Shown here: positions 7,162 through 14,723 of the stretch, in pieces
Layout of the letters: each line of letters starts with the position of its first letter
Position numbering within the stretch: the first letter of the stretch is position 1
Source of the DNA: Cupriavidus neocaledonicus
Lineage (GTDB): Bacteria > Pseudomonadota > Gammaproteobacteria > Burkholderiales > Burkholderiaceae
Length of the DNA: 43,802 nucleotides
Reading direction: 5' to 3'
Assembly (NCBI RefSeq): GCF_000372525.1
Contig: NZ_AQUR01000066.1
Coordinates: 144 to 43,945 of the forward strand
Notes under the pieces: generated by a model
What the model saw: only the letters and a program-made list of their open reading frames with translations
What the model was told of the DNA's origin: nothing
Databases searched by the model: none
Program-made: the position numbers and the translations under genes

Positions 7162-8412
7162 TTAGGTCTTGCTGGTCCAGCCGATGCGATGCCGCACTTG
7201 CGTGGCCTCGTGCCGCGCATCGTCCTCGCTGTGCAGGTAGCCGCTGGTCGTCGAGATCGACGCATGCCCGAAGTTGTCCCGCACGTAACGCAGATCCACC
7301 TGCCGGTCGGTCATGTGGGAGCCGGCGGTGTGGCGCAGCCAGTGCGCCGAGGCGCTGGCCAGGACATCGGCCTGCGCCGCCCATTCGGGTCCGCGCGCGC
7401 GCAGGCTCGCTGCCGCCAGGCCGAACACTTCCTTCAGGATCAGGTGCAGCGCGCTGCGTGACAGGCCTCGTTCACGGTTCTCCTGACCGATGACCGGCAG
7501 CAGCAAGGGGCGGGTCTCCCCAGGCTGCGGCGTCGGCGCCAGTCCGTGGGCGCGGCGGTAGCGCGCCAGTTCAGCAATCAGCTCGTCGGTGGCCGGCACC
7601 AGCCGGGTCTTGTTGCCCTTGCCGGTCACTTCCAGCCACCAGCGCTCGATGCCCTGGGTGTCGCGCCGGCAGAAGAACGCCCCCATTGTCGTGCCGGTGA
7701 CCTCCGCCGCGCGCAAACCCCCCAGGTAGAGCACGGTCAGCAGCCAGCGACAGCGCGCCGCATGCAGGCGTTCGCGCTCGGTGGCGGTGTCGGCGGTCCC
7801 CGGCATCGCCTCGATGGTGGCCTTGACCACGTCCCACAGTTCGTGACTGAGGTAGCGCTTGATGCGCGGGCGGGTCGGCGCGCGCCGCCGGCGCGCGAGC
7901 GCCAGCGGATTGCCGGCGAGGTAGCTGGCCTCGGTCAGCCAGGCGAACAGCGCGTTCAGGATCACCAGTGCCTGACGAATGCTGCGGGGCGCCAGCGGTC
8001 CGGCAAACGGCCGCCAGTCCGGATGACTGCGCGCGAGTTTTTTGCTGCCGGCCAGCACCCAGCGCGCGGCCGGTTGCGGGTCGGCGAGGAAGCGCTCATA
8101 CGCGAGCAGGTCCTCGTGCGTCAGCGACGACAGTGGCTTGCCCAATTGCAGTACCGACCACAGGATCAAGCGCTCGACCTCGCGCCGGTAGGCGGTCAGC
8201 GTCGCCGCGCTGTCGGCATAGCGCGCGAGCCAGGCGGTGACGGCGGCGAGATCGTCGCCCGCGGCAATGCCGGTGGCGCGGTCCGGGGCGCGGTTGCTGC
8301 CGGCAGCGCCAGACAGTGCCGGAGGCAGGCGCAGGCGTTCCAGCGGGATGGGAAGCGCGGTGGGGAGCGGGGCGGCCGGGCCGTCCGAAGGTGGGAGCGG
8401 AAGCAATTCCAT
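7162..8412 (-). CDS. tnpS: Tn3-type cointegrate resolvase TnpS (module A), tyrosine recombinase
   Basis: A tyrosine recombinase of about 416 residues from the ATG at 8412; a TTG at 8433 would add seven residues. It has an N-terminal core-binding domain (about residues 50-170) and a catalytic domain with Arg234 (LGGLRAAEV), the box HWLRH (His357, Arg360), GH at 382-383 and Tyr392 (SGYLHSEDD). It is similar throughout to the recombinase at 16710-17915. The divergent arrangement with a KfrA-like gene matches the TnpS/TnpT resolution pair of the Tn4651 group. Here a toxin-antitoxin pair lies between tnpS and the presumed resolution site. All three minus-strand genes could share one promoter. No tnpA belongs to this module within the window. 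Confidence 0.82.
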   Translation of the reverse strand: MELLPLPPSDGPAAPLPTALPIPLERLRLPPALSGAAGSNRAPDRATGIAAGDDLAAVTAWLARYADSAATLTAYRREVERLILWSVLQLGKPLSSLTHEDLLAYERFLADPQPAARWVLAGSKKLARSHPDWRPFAGPLAPRSIRQALVILNALFAWLTEASYLAGNPLALARRRRAPTRPRIKRYLSHELWDVVKATIEAMPGTADTATERERLHAARCRWLLTVLYLGGLRAAEVTGTTMGAFFCRRDTQGIERWWLEVTGKGNKTRLVPATDELIAELARYRRAHGLAPTPQPGETRPLLLPVIGQENRERGLSRSALHLILKEVFGLAAASLRARGPEWAAQADVLASASAHWLRHTAGSHMTDRQVDLRYVRDNFGHASISTTSGYLHSEDDARHEATQVRHRIGWTSKT

Positions 8413-8512
8413 GAGTAGGCGCCGAATTTTCAAGAATCGGCGGAGCTGGGGGAGCGGTCAAATCGGGCCGCCCTCGGCTGCTATGCTGCCACTGCCGAAG
8501 TTTCTGTGGACC

Positions 8513-8890
8513 CTAAACCCGGATGACGAGGTCGGAATACTTCCAGACGTGTTCGTCTGCCGAGAGCAGTCGCAATGGTTCGGTGATCGCCTGAGCGACC
8601 AGCAGCCGATCAAACGGATCGCGATGGTGGTTTGGCAGATGACGCACTGCGGCTGCATGCGTGTTCGTCACCGGAAGTTCGCGAAAGCCTGCGGCGGGTA
8701 TTTCAGCGATGAGTTCGTCGACATCGACTTCGATCTTGTCGAGGCCCGCCTTGATGGAGATTTCCCAGAGGCTGGCCGCACTGATGAAGACCTCCTCGGC
8801 CTCCAGGATCATTCGCTGCGCGCTCTGGCTCAACTTCGGGTCATTCGTCACCGCCCAGAGGAACACATGGGTATCGAGCAGGATGCGCAT
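8513..8890 (-). CDS. PIN-domain toxin, VapC type
   Basis: A 125-residue PIN-domain ribonuclease, the usual length for VapC toxins that cleave RNA. Acidic metal-binding residues are visible: Asp6 (RILLDTHVFLW), Glu43 (SLWEISIKAG), Asp91/Asp94 (RDPFDRLLVAQA) and Asp112 (LLSADEHVWKY). The ATG overlaps the antitoxin stop codon (TAATG), so translation is coupled. It ends about 100 bases before the start of tnpS on the same strand. The pair is positioned between the transposon recombinase and its resolution site, a location reported for toxin-antitoxin genes carried by Tn3-family transposons. It appears intact. Confidence 0.9.
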   Translation of the reverse strand: MRILLDTHVFLWAVTNDPKLSQSAQRMILEAEEVFISAASLWEISIKAGLDKIEVDVDELIAEIPAAGFRELPVTNTHAAAVRHLPNHHRDPFDRLLVAQAITEPLRLLSADEHVWKYSDLVIRV

Positions 8891-9126
8891 TACCGTCCTT
8901 CGAAGGCGGCCAGCAAGTCATCGGGGAGCGGCGCGTCGAAGTCATCCGCCGTGCGGATCTTGCCCAGCAGCCCGCCGAGGCGCCGTGGGGGCTTTGGCTT
9001 GGCGAACGGCACGATCCGGACCACCGGCTTGCCCGCCTTCGCAATCACGACCTCGTCGCCTGCCGCCACCTCTTCGATGAGCCGCGAAAGGTGGGTTTTG
9101 GCCTCATGAATGTTCACGGTCTGCAT
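8890..9126 (-). CDS. Antitoxin, Phd/YefM (prevent-host-death) family
   Basis: A small antitoxin of 78 residues starting at the ATG at 9126 (MQTVNIHEAKTHLSRLIEEVAAGDEVVIAKAGKPVVRIVPF). This is the classic Phd/YefM N-terminal DNA-binding fold, followed by a C-terminal tail (RTADDFDAPLPDDLLAAFEGR) that should bind and block the toxin. AGGAG lies six bases before this ATG, so it is preferred over the upstream TTG in frame. It precedes and overlaps the PIN toxin gene. A tandem repeat of CTTAGTCT at 9148-9165, just upstream, is a candidate site for autorepression by the antitoxin or the toxin-antitoxin complex. Confidence 0.88.
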   Translation of the reverse strand: MQTVNIHEAKTHLSRLIEEVAAGDEVVIAKAGKPVVRIVPFAKPKPPRRLGGLLGKIRTADDFDAPLPDDLLAAFEGR

Positions 9127-9147
9127 AGTGTTCTCCTGCAAGAGAAA

Positions 9148-9165
9148 CTTAGTCTAGCTTAGTCT
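9148..9165. promoter_or_regulatory. Tandem CTTAGTCT repeat upstream of the antitoxin gene
   Basis: CTTAGTCT occurs at 9148-9155 and again at 9158-9165, with a 10-bp period (one helical turn). It lies 22 bases upstream of the antitoxin ATG and is a plausible operator for the toxin-antitoxin operon. Confidence 0.45.
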
Positions 9166-9214
9166 GTTCAGATCCGCAAGGTTACGTAGATGCCAGATCC
9201 TCCGCGCATTCGCT

Positions 9215-9236
9215 AGACATAAGCGGATTTATGTCT
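9215..9236. other. Candidate TnpS recombination core, resolution site A
   Basis: AGACATAA (9215-9222) and TTATGTCT (9229-9236) are exact reverse complements separated by six bases (GCGGAT). Two inverted arms with a 6-8 bp spacer is the expected form of a tyrosine recombinase crossover site. It lies between the tnpS/toxin-antitoxin block and tnpT. The core regions of modules B and C have comparable dyads with inner ATNA and TTAT. Confidence 0.55.
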
Positions 9237-9253
9237 AAACTTTGTCGATTGAA

Positions 9254-9275
9254 ATTACATCTATAACGTATTACG
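9254..9275. promoter_or_regulatory. Accessory motif of resolution site A, contains CGTATTACG
   Basis: This 22-bp block ends in the near-palindrome CGTATTACG (9267-9275). It matches the block at 17972-17993 at 19 of 22 positions. Each block begins exactly 28.5 bp from the centre of its core dyad. It is the likely binding site of the TnpT/KfrA-like protein encoded next to it. Confidence 0.55.
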
Positions 9276-9311
9276 TAGTAATATATATAAATTCAACGAC
9301 GCTTTTTGCCG

Positions 9312-10379
9312 ATGGCCGCCGCCGACCTCGATCTGACCGACACCGCCTTGCAGGCTGACCTGACCGAACTACGCAGCCGTTTTCCCGAAACCCGCGCGCT
9401 GTACCGCGAGGTCTGCGGCCTGCTGTTCTTCCGTTACGGTGTCACGCCCACCGCCAACAAGCTCTACAGCTTGGTCCGCAAGGGCAGCATGGGCACGCCC
9501 GCCGAGGTGCTGCAGGCGTTCTGGCAGGAACTGCGCGGGCGCACGCGCGTGACCATCGACCATCCGGACCTGCCGGACCCCCTCAAGCAGATCGCCGCCG
9601 AGGCGGTGCAGACCATCTGGCAGTCGGCCAACGAGGCCGCCACGGCGGAACTCGCCACGCTGCGTGCCGAAGCGCGTGACGCAGCGAATGCCGCGGAATC
9701 GGAACGCGATGCCGCGCGCGCCGAGACCGCGGTCGCGCGCGAAGACGCGCTGGCGCTCTCGGCGCAGCTGGGCGAGGCGCGCCAGGCGCACGACGCCGTG
9801 CAGGCCGAACTGGCGGCCGAGCGCCAGGCGCACGCCGCGACGCGGGCGCGTTGGGAAGCGGGGCGGGGGGAACTGGAGGCGGCGGGGCGCCAGCTGGCGG
9901 AACTGCGCACCCAATTCTCGACGGAGCTGGAGCGGGCGCGCGAGGCGGTGACGCTCGCGCAGGAACGCGCCGAAGCCAGCGAGCGGCGCAGCTTGCGCGA
10001 ACTGGACCAGGAGCGCACCGCGCGCCAGAAGAGCGAGCGCACGGCCGAAGACCTGCGCGGCGAACTGGCGGTGGCACGCAGCGAGGCGCGCGATGCGGCG
10101 GTGGCGCAGGCGGAGGGCCGCACGAAGCTGGAAGCACAGGCCGCGGCGCTGGCCGAGCGGCTCGCGGCCACCGAGCAGGCGCAGCGCCGGGCGGAGCGGG
10201 CCGAAGCGGAAGCCGCGCTCGCGCGCCAGTTGCTGGCCACCTTGCGCGTCGCGCCGCGCGAACGCGAAGGGGGCCGGCGGCGCAAGGCAGCCAGTTCGGC
10301 GGCGACCGTGCCGGAAGAACAAGGCGACGGTCAGGAGGGTCGGCCGGAATTCGCGAAATTTTCGCCAAATATGGCTTAA
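9312..10379 (+). CDS. tnpT: KfrA-like coiled-coil DNA-binding protein, TnpT of module A (3' end replaced)
   Basis: The product is about 355 residues. Residues 1-110 form a KfrA_N-like helical DNA-binding region (LYREVCGLLFFRYGVTPTANKLYSLVRKGSMGT). The rest, about 110-320, is a long Ala/Glu/Arg heptad coiled coil (for example ARAETAVAREDALALSAQL). Divergent transcription from tnpS around a dyad-rich region matches TnpT, the accessory protein of Tn4651-type cointegrate resolution. The start is the ATG at 9312; a TTG two codons earlier is possible. The last 15 codons, including the stop at 10377-10379, lie inside the 46-bp inverted repeat of the neighbouring transposon, so the native C-terminus has been replaced. 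The coiled coil itself is intact, and function may survive. Confidence 0.8.
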   Translation: MAAADLDLTDTALQADLTELRSRFPETRALYREVCGLLFFRYGVTPTANKLYSLVRKGSMGTPAEVLQAFWQELRGRTRVTIDHPDLPDPLKQIAAEAVQTIWQSANEAATAELATLRAEARDAANAAESERDAARAETAVAREDALALSAQLGEARQAHDAVQAELAAERQAHAATRARWEAGRGELEAAGRQLAELRTQFSTELERAREAVTLAQERAEASERRSLRELDQERTARQKSERTAEDLRGELAVARSEARDAAVAQAEGRTKLEAQAAALAERLAATEQAQRRAERAEAEAALARQLLATLRVAPREREGGRRRKAASSAATVPEEQGDGQEGRPEFAKFSPNMA

Positions 10380-10380
10380 C
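10335..10380. repeat. Left terminal inverted repeat of transposon B
   Basis: This 46-bp repeat begins GAGGGTCGGCCGG and ends GGCTTAAC. It pairs with 23135-23180 with four mismatches. The G-rich outer end and TTAA-type inner end are typical of Tn3-family termini. It supplies the stop codon of the upstream tnpT. Confidence 0.85.
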
Positions 10381-10435
10381 ACATTGATCTAAAAGAGGAA
10401 TTCGGTTCCATGCGCGCTCCTCGAACGCTGCATCG

Positions 10436-10663
10436 CTAAATCAAGCGCCACGGGAACCGCATGCTGATCGTCTCAAATCGGTCCGTCTCGACCGATATAG
10501 GGATGTCGCCAACCGTGGCTTGAATGACCGCTGGTCGCTCATCGCCGGACACCCAGCGAACTGAGGCCGATGCCCGTAAATCGGAGGCCATTGCGGACAT
10601 GACTGATCCAGTCGACCGCTCTAACTTCAGAAAAAAGGACTCTGTGATGGCTTTCGCCGACAC
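10436..10663 (-). CDS. Small hypothetical protein downstream of mgtC
   Basis: A 75-residue frame with a GTG start lies 18 bases beyond the mgtC stop, in the same frame as mgtC. I do not recognise it. The product (SAKAITESFFLKLERSTGSVM to DRFETISMRFPWRLI) has no membrane segment or signal. It could be a real last gene of the operon or an in-frame remnant of a longer protein. No ribosome binding site is evident. Confidence 0.3.
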   Translation of the reverse strand: MSAKAITESFFLKLERSTGSVMSAMASDLRASASVRWVSGDERPAVIQATVGDIPISVETDRFETISMRFPWRLI

Positions 10664-10681
10664 AGGGCTTACCGCAGCAAA

Positions 10682-11404
10682 TCACTCAGTGGTGCTGGGG
10701 CTCCAGAAAGCCTGGCTGACAGCACTGGACGCTGCCAGTCTCGCAACAACGTGATCGAGCTTCTCCCCGTCGACTGAGGTCGCCATCAGCACGGCTTCGA
10801 TCTCCACGTCGTCGGTACCAAAGGCGTGAACCACCAAGTCGCGGGTGGGATGATTGCTGTCCTCCAGGGCCTCATCCAACAAGCGCATTGCCTCTTTCTG
10901 GCGCTCCCGCGGAGCGATGACATAGACGGTATTAGTGACCTCCACGGCGGGCGTATCGATGGGCTGACGGTTGATACGGTCGACCACGGGGCGCAGCAGC
11001 GTATTTGCAGCCAGCACGAATAGACACCCGACTGTAGCCTCCGGAAGCAGGTCCGCGCCGGCACACGCACCTATGGCTGCCGAGCCCCACAAGGTGGCAG
11101 CGGTATTGAGGCCGCGCACATTCCCTTCTTCTCGCATGATCACGCCCGCGCCAAGGAAGCCGATTCCCGAGACCACGTAGGCGACGACACGCACGGCACC
11201 ATCGTGCCCGGCCAGCCGGTTGGCCATATCTACAAAAATGGCAGCGCCGACAGCCACCAGCACATTGGTGCGTAGGCCGGCGGTACGTTGGCGGTACTGT
11301 CGTTCGTAACCGATTATCGCACCCAGCACGAATGCCGCGGCCACGCTGATACTGGTATCGAGCAGGGAATCCAGATTGATGTTTTGGATGGCTTCAATGG
11401 TCAT
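10682..11404 (-). CDS. MgtC/SapB-family membrane protein
   Basis: A 240-residue inner-membrane protein. The N-terminal 130 residues carry about four to five hydrophobic segments with the family pattern LGAIIGYERQYRQRTAGLRTN and GIGFLGAGVIMREEGNVRGLNTAATLW. The C-terminal 100 residues form a soluble ACT-like domain. MgtC proteins are linked to growth at low magnesium and to inhibition of the F-type ATP synthase; they are not themselves Mg transporters. Here the gene is last in a minus-strand operon after a porin, a fused ABC permease and an ABC ATPase, with 64 bases between the ATPase and mgtC. Its role in that operon is unknown; a link to ion homeostasis is inference. Confidence 0.85.
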   Translation of the reverse strand: MTIEAIQNINLDSLLDTSISVAAAFVLGAIIGYERQYRQRTAGLRTNVLVAVGAAIFVDMANRLAGHDGAVRVVAYVVSGIGFLGAGVIMREEGNVRGLNTAATLWGSAAIGACAGADLLPEATVGCLFVLAANTLLRPVVDRINRQPIDTPAVEVTNTVYVIAPRERQKEAMRLLDEALEDSNHPTRDLVVHAFGTDDVEIEAVLMATSVDGEKLDHVVARLAASSAVSQAFWSPSTTE

Positions 11405-11468
11405 GTTTCGAACTGGTCAGAGTCGGGCTCAGAGTGGGCAGCCTCAGCTTGAGGACAGCCAAATTGCA

Positions 11469-12767
11469 TTAGCTTTCAAGCGAAAACCGCTCCGTATGGT
11501 CATCGCACGAGAAGATCTCAGCATAACGTCCCCATTCAATGATCGCCTCCAGCGTCTGCTTAGCCAGCTCATCGCTCAGAAAATCCTCTAACTTTTGCTC
11601 GAACCGGACGCGCGGGGCTTGCTGATCCTTTCGCTCAGCCAACACAGTTCGGATATAGCCGGCCATTGGTACGCGCCGCACCAGGTGTTCGGCGAACAGG
11701 GCTTTACGCTCCTGTGTACCATGCTCATTGAAGAGCAAGCCCGCTACGGTCAGGACAATATCGCCCTCGCGCAGCTCGGCGAAGCCGAGGTGCCCGAGGA
11801 TCTCGGCGACGGGGAAGAGATCGTCCACTTCCAGGTGCATCGTGGCTGCGATTTCTGGCAGGTCAGCTTGGCCCCGATAGGGCTCAGCGGCTACCGTCTC
11901 GATCAGGCCCGCCATCAGATTGGTTGAAACCGGCTGCAAAGGGCTGCCGATGTCCAGGCCGTTTCTTGGCGCGGCACCCTTTGTCGGGCGGGCCGTCATC
12001 TTGGCGTAGATCTCGTCGACCAGTTCGCGGAATGCCGGCTCGAGGCGGTCACGCCGATGCTTGAAGGGTACTTGAAACTCAGCAACGACAGATCCCGGGT
12101 TGGACGAAAGCAGCAGAATGCGGTCGCACATGAACACCGCCTCCTCGATGTTGTGGGTCACGATCAGCATCGACTTGATCGGCAACATGCGCTCGGTCCA
12201 CAGATCGAGCAGATCGGTACGCAAGGTCTCTGCTGTCAGCACGTCGAGCGCCGAGAATGGCTCATCCATCAGCAACAAGGTCGGATTGACAACGAGGGCC
12301 CGGGCAAAGCCGACACGCTGGCGCATACCGCCCGATAATTCGCGGGGGAACGCGTTCTCGAAGCCATCCAGGCCAATCAGGTCGATGGCTGCAAGCGCGC
12401 GCTCACGCCGCTCCGCCGGCGGCACGCCAAGCGCTTCCAGGCCGGCTTCAACATTGTCGAGGACGGTGAGCCACGGAAATAGCGCAAAGGTCTGGAAGAC
12501 CATAGCGACACCTTCTGCTGGGCCTTTGATCGGTGAGCCGCAGTAGTCAAGCTGGCCGGACGTGGGCGAAATCAGGCCGGCAATCATGCGCAGCAATGTG
12601 GACTTGCCCGAGCCGGACCGACCAAGCAGGCCGACGATTTCGCCTTCGCGCAGTTTTAGGTTCACGCCGTCCAGCACCAGTCGCTTGCCCTGATCGCGGC
12701 CGTAGCCGTGGCTCAGGTCGCGAACGGTCAGGATGTTCTGGGTAGGGGTCAGGATTTCGTTTTGCAT
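11469..12767 (-). CDS. ABC transporter ATP-binding protein, NitT/TauT type with C-terminal AAA-associated domain
   Basis: A 432-residue ATPase. The nucleotide-binding domain (residues 10-260) shows Walker A GRSGSGKST (49-57), Q-loop VFQTFALFPW, signature LSGGMRQRVG (from 144), Walker B LLLMDEP (164-170) and H-loop VTHNIEEA. It resembles the nitrate/sulfonate/bicarbonate importer group. Residues of about 290-432 form an extra helical domain of the 'AAA-associated' type found on a subset of these ATPases. The gene starts 13 bases after the fused permease stop and surely works with it. No periplasmic substrate-binding protein is present, which is unusual for an importer of this class. Substrate unknown. 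Confidence 0.9.
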   Translation of the reverse strand: MQNEILTPTQNILTVRDLSHGYGRDQGKRLVLDGVNLKLREGEIVGLLGRSGSGKSTLLRMIAGLISPTSGQLDYCGSPIKGPAEGVAMVFQTFALFPWLTVLDNVEAGLEALGVPPAERRERALAAIDLIGLDGFENAFPRELSGGMRQRVGFARALVVNPTLLLMDEPFSALDVLTAETLRTDLLDLWTERMLPIKSMLIVTHNIEEAVFMCDRILLLSSNPGSVVAEFQVPFKHRRDRLEPAFRELVDEIYAKMTARPTKGAAPRNGLDIGSPLQPVSTNLMAGLIETVAAEPYRGQADLPEIAATMHLEVDDLFPVAEILGHLGFAELREGDIVLTVAGLLFNEHGTQERKALFAEHLVRRVPMAGYIRTVLAERKDQQAPRVRFEQKLEDFLSDELAKQTLEAIIEWGRYAEIFSCDDHTERFSLES

Positions 12768-12780
12768 TATGTTTGCCCTC

Positions 12781-14517
12781 TCAGTTCATGCGCAGCTTGC
12801 TTTCGGCGATGGCGTACAGCGGACGCCACAGAAAACGGTTGAAACAGACCACCATGATCGACATGACAGCGATACCAAGGACGATTTTGGGATAGTCTCC
12901 AGCGGCGGTGGACTGGGCGATATAGGCGCCAAGGCCATGCGCCGACAGGCTGGTTGAGCCCCATGACACGGCCTCGGACACAATGCTCGCGTTCCACGCG
13001 CCGCCCGACGCGGTGATGGCGCCAGTCACGTAGTAGGGAAAAATCCCGGGCAGCATGATCTGCCTCCACCACTGCCAGCCACGAATGCGGAAGTTCGTGG
13101 CCGCTTCGCGGAAGTCGTTCGGAAATGCGGTGGCCCCGGCGATGACATTGAAGAGGATGTACCACTGCACTCCCAAAACGATCAGCGGACTCAGCCAGAT
13201 GTCTGGGTTTAGATGGAAATGGACAATGCCGAACACAAATACCGGGAACAGCAGGTTGGCCGGGAAGGCGGCCAGGAACTGCGCCAGTGGCTGGATTTTT
13301 TCGGCAAGCCGGGGCCGCAGCCCAATCATGACCCCAACCGGCACCCAGATCAGGGAGGTGAGGACGATCAACACCAGCACGCGCAACAGTGTCAGCAGCC
13401 CCAGCCCAATGACTTTCACAACTTCGTCCAATCCGGCTTCAGTGTGCACATAGCTGACCGTCCGCCACAGCAGATAACCGGCAAGCACTGCCACAAGAAG
13501 GCTCCAGACCACGTCAACGACGCGGGCCAGGCCAGCCCGCTGGGGGCCTGAGGCCGCGGGCAGTTGCACCGCGAAGCGGGCCCGCGCCAGCTTGCGCAGC
13601 AGGCGGCCGAAGGTACGCAGCAAACTCTGGATCAAGTGGGTACGATGCACCAGGTTCAACACCCAGGACTGCGGCGCGGTTTGCGCGCTCGTGCTTTCCA
13701 GTCGGAAGCGATCTGCCCAGGCCACCATCGGACGAAACAGAAACTGGTCGTACAGGACGATCACTGCGATCATGGCCAGGATGACCCAACCCACCGCTGC
13801 CATATTGCTGTCGGCAATGGCCGTGGCCAGGAAGGCGCCGACCCCAGGCAGGGTGATTGACTTGTCGCCGACCGTAATGGCTTCCGAGGCGACAACAAAG
13901 AACCAGCCGCCCGACATGCTCATCATCATGTTCCAGATCAGCCCCGGCATGGCAAACGGCACCTCCAGCTTCCAGAATTTCTGCCAGGGCGTTAGGCGCA
14001 TGCTGTTCGACACTTCGATCAAGTCAGGCGGTAGCGTGCGCAATGACTGGTAGAAGCTGAATGTCATGTTCCAAGCCTGGCTGGTGAAAATCGCAAAGAT
14101 GGCCGCCAACTCGGCGCCAAGCATGCGGCCCGGAAAGAGCGCAAGGAAAAAGACCACGGTGAAGGAGATATAGCCTAGCACCGGCACCGACTGCAGGATG
14201 TCGAGCATGGGGACCAGTACCTTCTCCGCCCGGCGGCTCTTGGCTGCCAGCGTGCCATACGTGAAGGTGAACAGCAGCGACGCCGCCAGCGCGGCCAGCA
14301 TACGCAGCGTGGTCCGCAGGGCGTACTCGGGCAGCATGGCAGGATCTAGCGAAATTGCCTCGGCGCTGGGTCCGGCAAGCGGTGCCAGTGTTTCACGGAT
14401 GCCTGACGCGGCCACTACCAGCAGGCCGATAATCAGTGGTAGGGCAATGAAATCCCAGCGGTTCGGCAGCAGACGCCGAGCCGTACCTGGGAGTTGCGGC
14501 ATGAATTCGTTTGCCAT
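12781..14517 (-). CDS. ABC transporter permease, two NitT/TauT-type domains fused
   Basis: A 578-residue inner-membrane protein made of two binding-protein-dependent permease domains in tandem, each about 250 residues. EAA-loop motifs, where the ATPase docks, are visible in both halves: EVSNSMRLTPWQKFWKLEVP in the first and EAATNFRIRGWQWWRQIMLP in the second. A basic linker (LLRTFGRLLRKLARARF) joins the halves. The family is normally about 270 residues and dimerises, so the fusion supplies both halves of the channel in one chain. It is followed at 13 bases by its ATPase and preceded by an outer-membrane porin. Direction of transport is presumably import, from family membership only. Confidence 0.9.
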   Translation of the reverse strand: MANEFMPQLPGTARRLLPNRWDFIALPLIIGLLVVAASGIRETLAPLAGPSAEAISLDPAMLPEYALRTTLRMLAALAASLLFTFTYGTLAAKSRRAEKVLVPMLDILQSVPVLGYISFTVVFFLALFPGRMLGAELAAIFAIFTSQAWNMTFSFYQSLRTLPPDLIEVSNSMRLTPWQKFWKLEVPFAMPGLIWNMMMSMSGGWFFVVASEAITVGDKSITLPGVGAFLATAIADSNMAAVGWVILAMIAVIVLYDQFLFRPMVAWADRFRLESTSAQTAPQSWVLNLVHRTHLIQSLLRTFGRLLRKLARARFAVQLPAASGPQRAGLARVVDVVWSLLVAVLAGYLLWRTVSYVHTEAGLDEVVKVIGLGLLTLLRVLVLIVLTSLIWVPVGVMIGLRPRLAEKIQPLAQFLAAFPANLLFPVFVFGIVHFHLNPDIWLSPLIVLGVQWYILFNVIAGATAFPNDFREAATNFRIRGWQWWRQIMLPGIFPYYVTGAITASGGAWNASIVSEAVSWGSTSLSAHGLGAYIAQSTAAGDYPKIVLGIAVMSIMVVCFNRFLWRPLYAIAESKLRMN

Positions 14518-14723
14518 GGGGCTTCCTTGGCCGACAGCATGGTTAAACGGAAGCCCACGAAGCGTGTGCTGGCAGCTTGGTCAGAACAGGTTCGCGAGCC
14601 ATTGGATTCACTACCCTGGCCGGGTCGCCAGCGGCTACGGGTAGTTGGCAGGCGCAGCACAGCGACTAGAGGCGTCATCCATAATGGCTCCTCCTGTTCA
14701 CTGGGATACTATCGCTCTGCGCC

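Noticed and set aside
9369..10382. Long minus-strand frames opposite the KfrA-like gene
   Set aside because: Arg/Ala-rich shadows of a coiled-coil gene.
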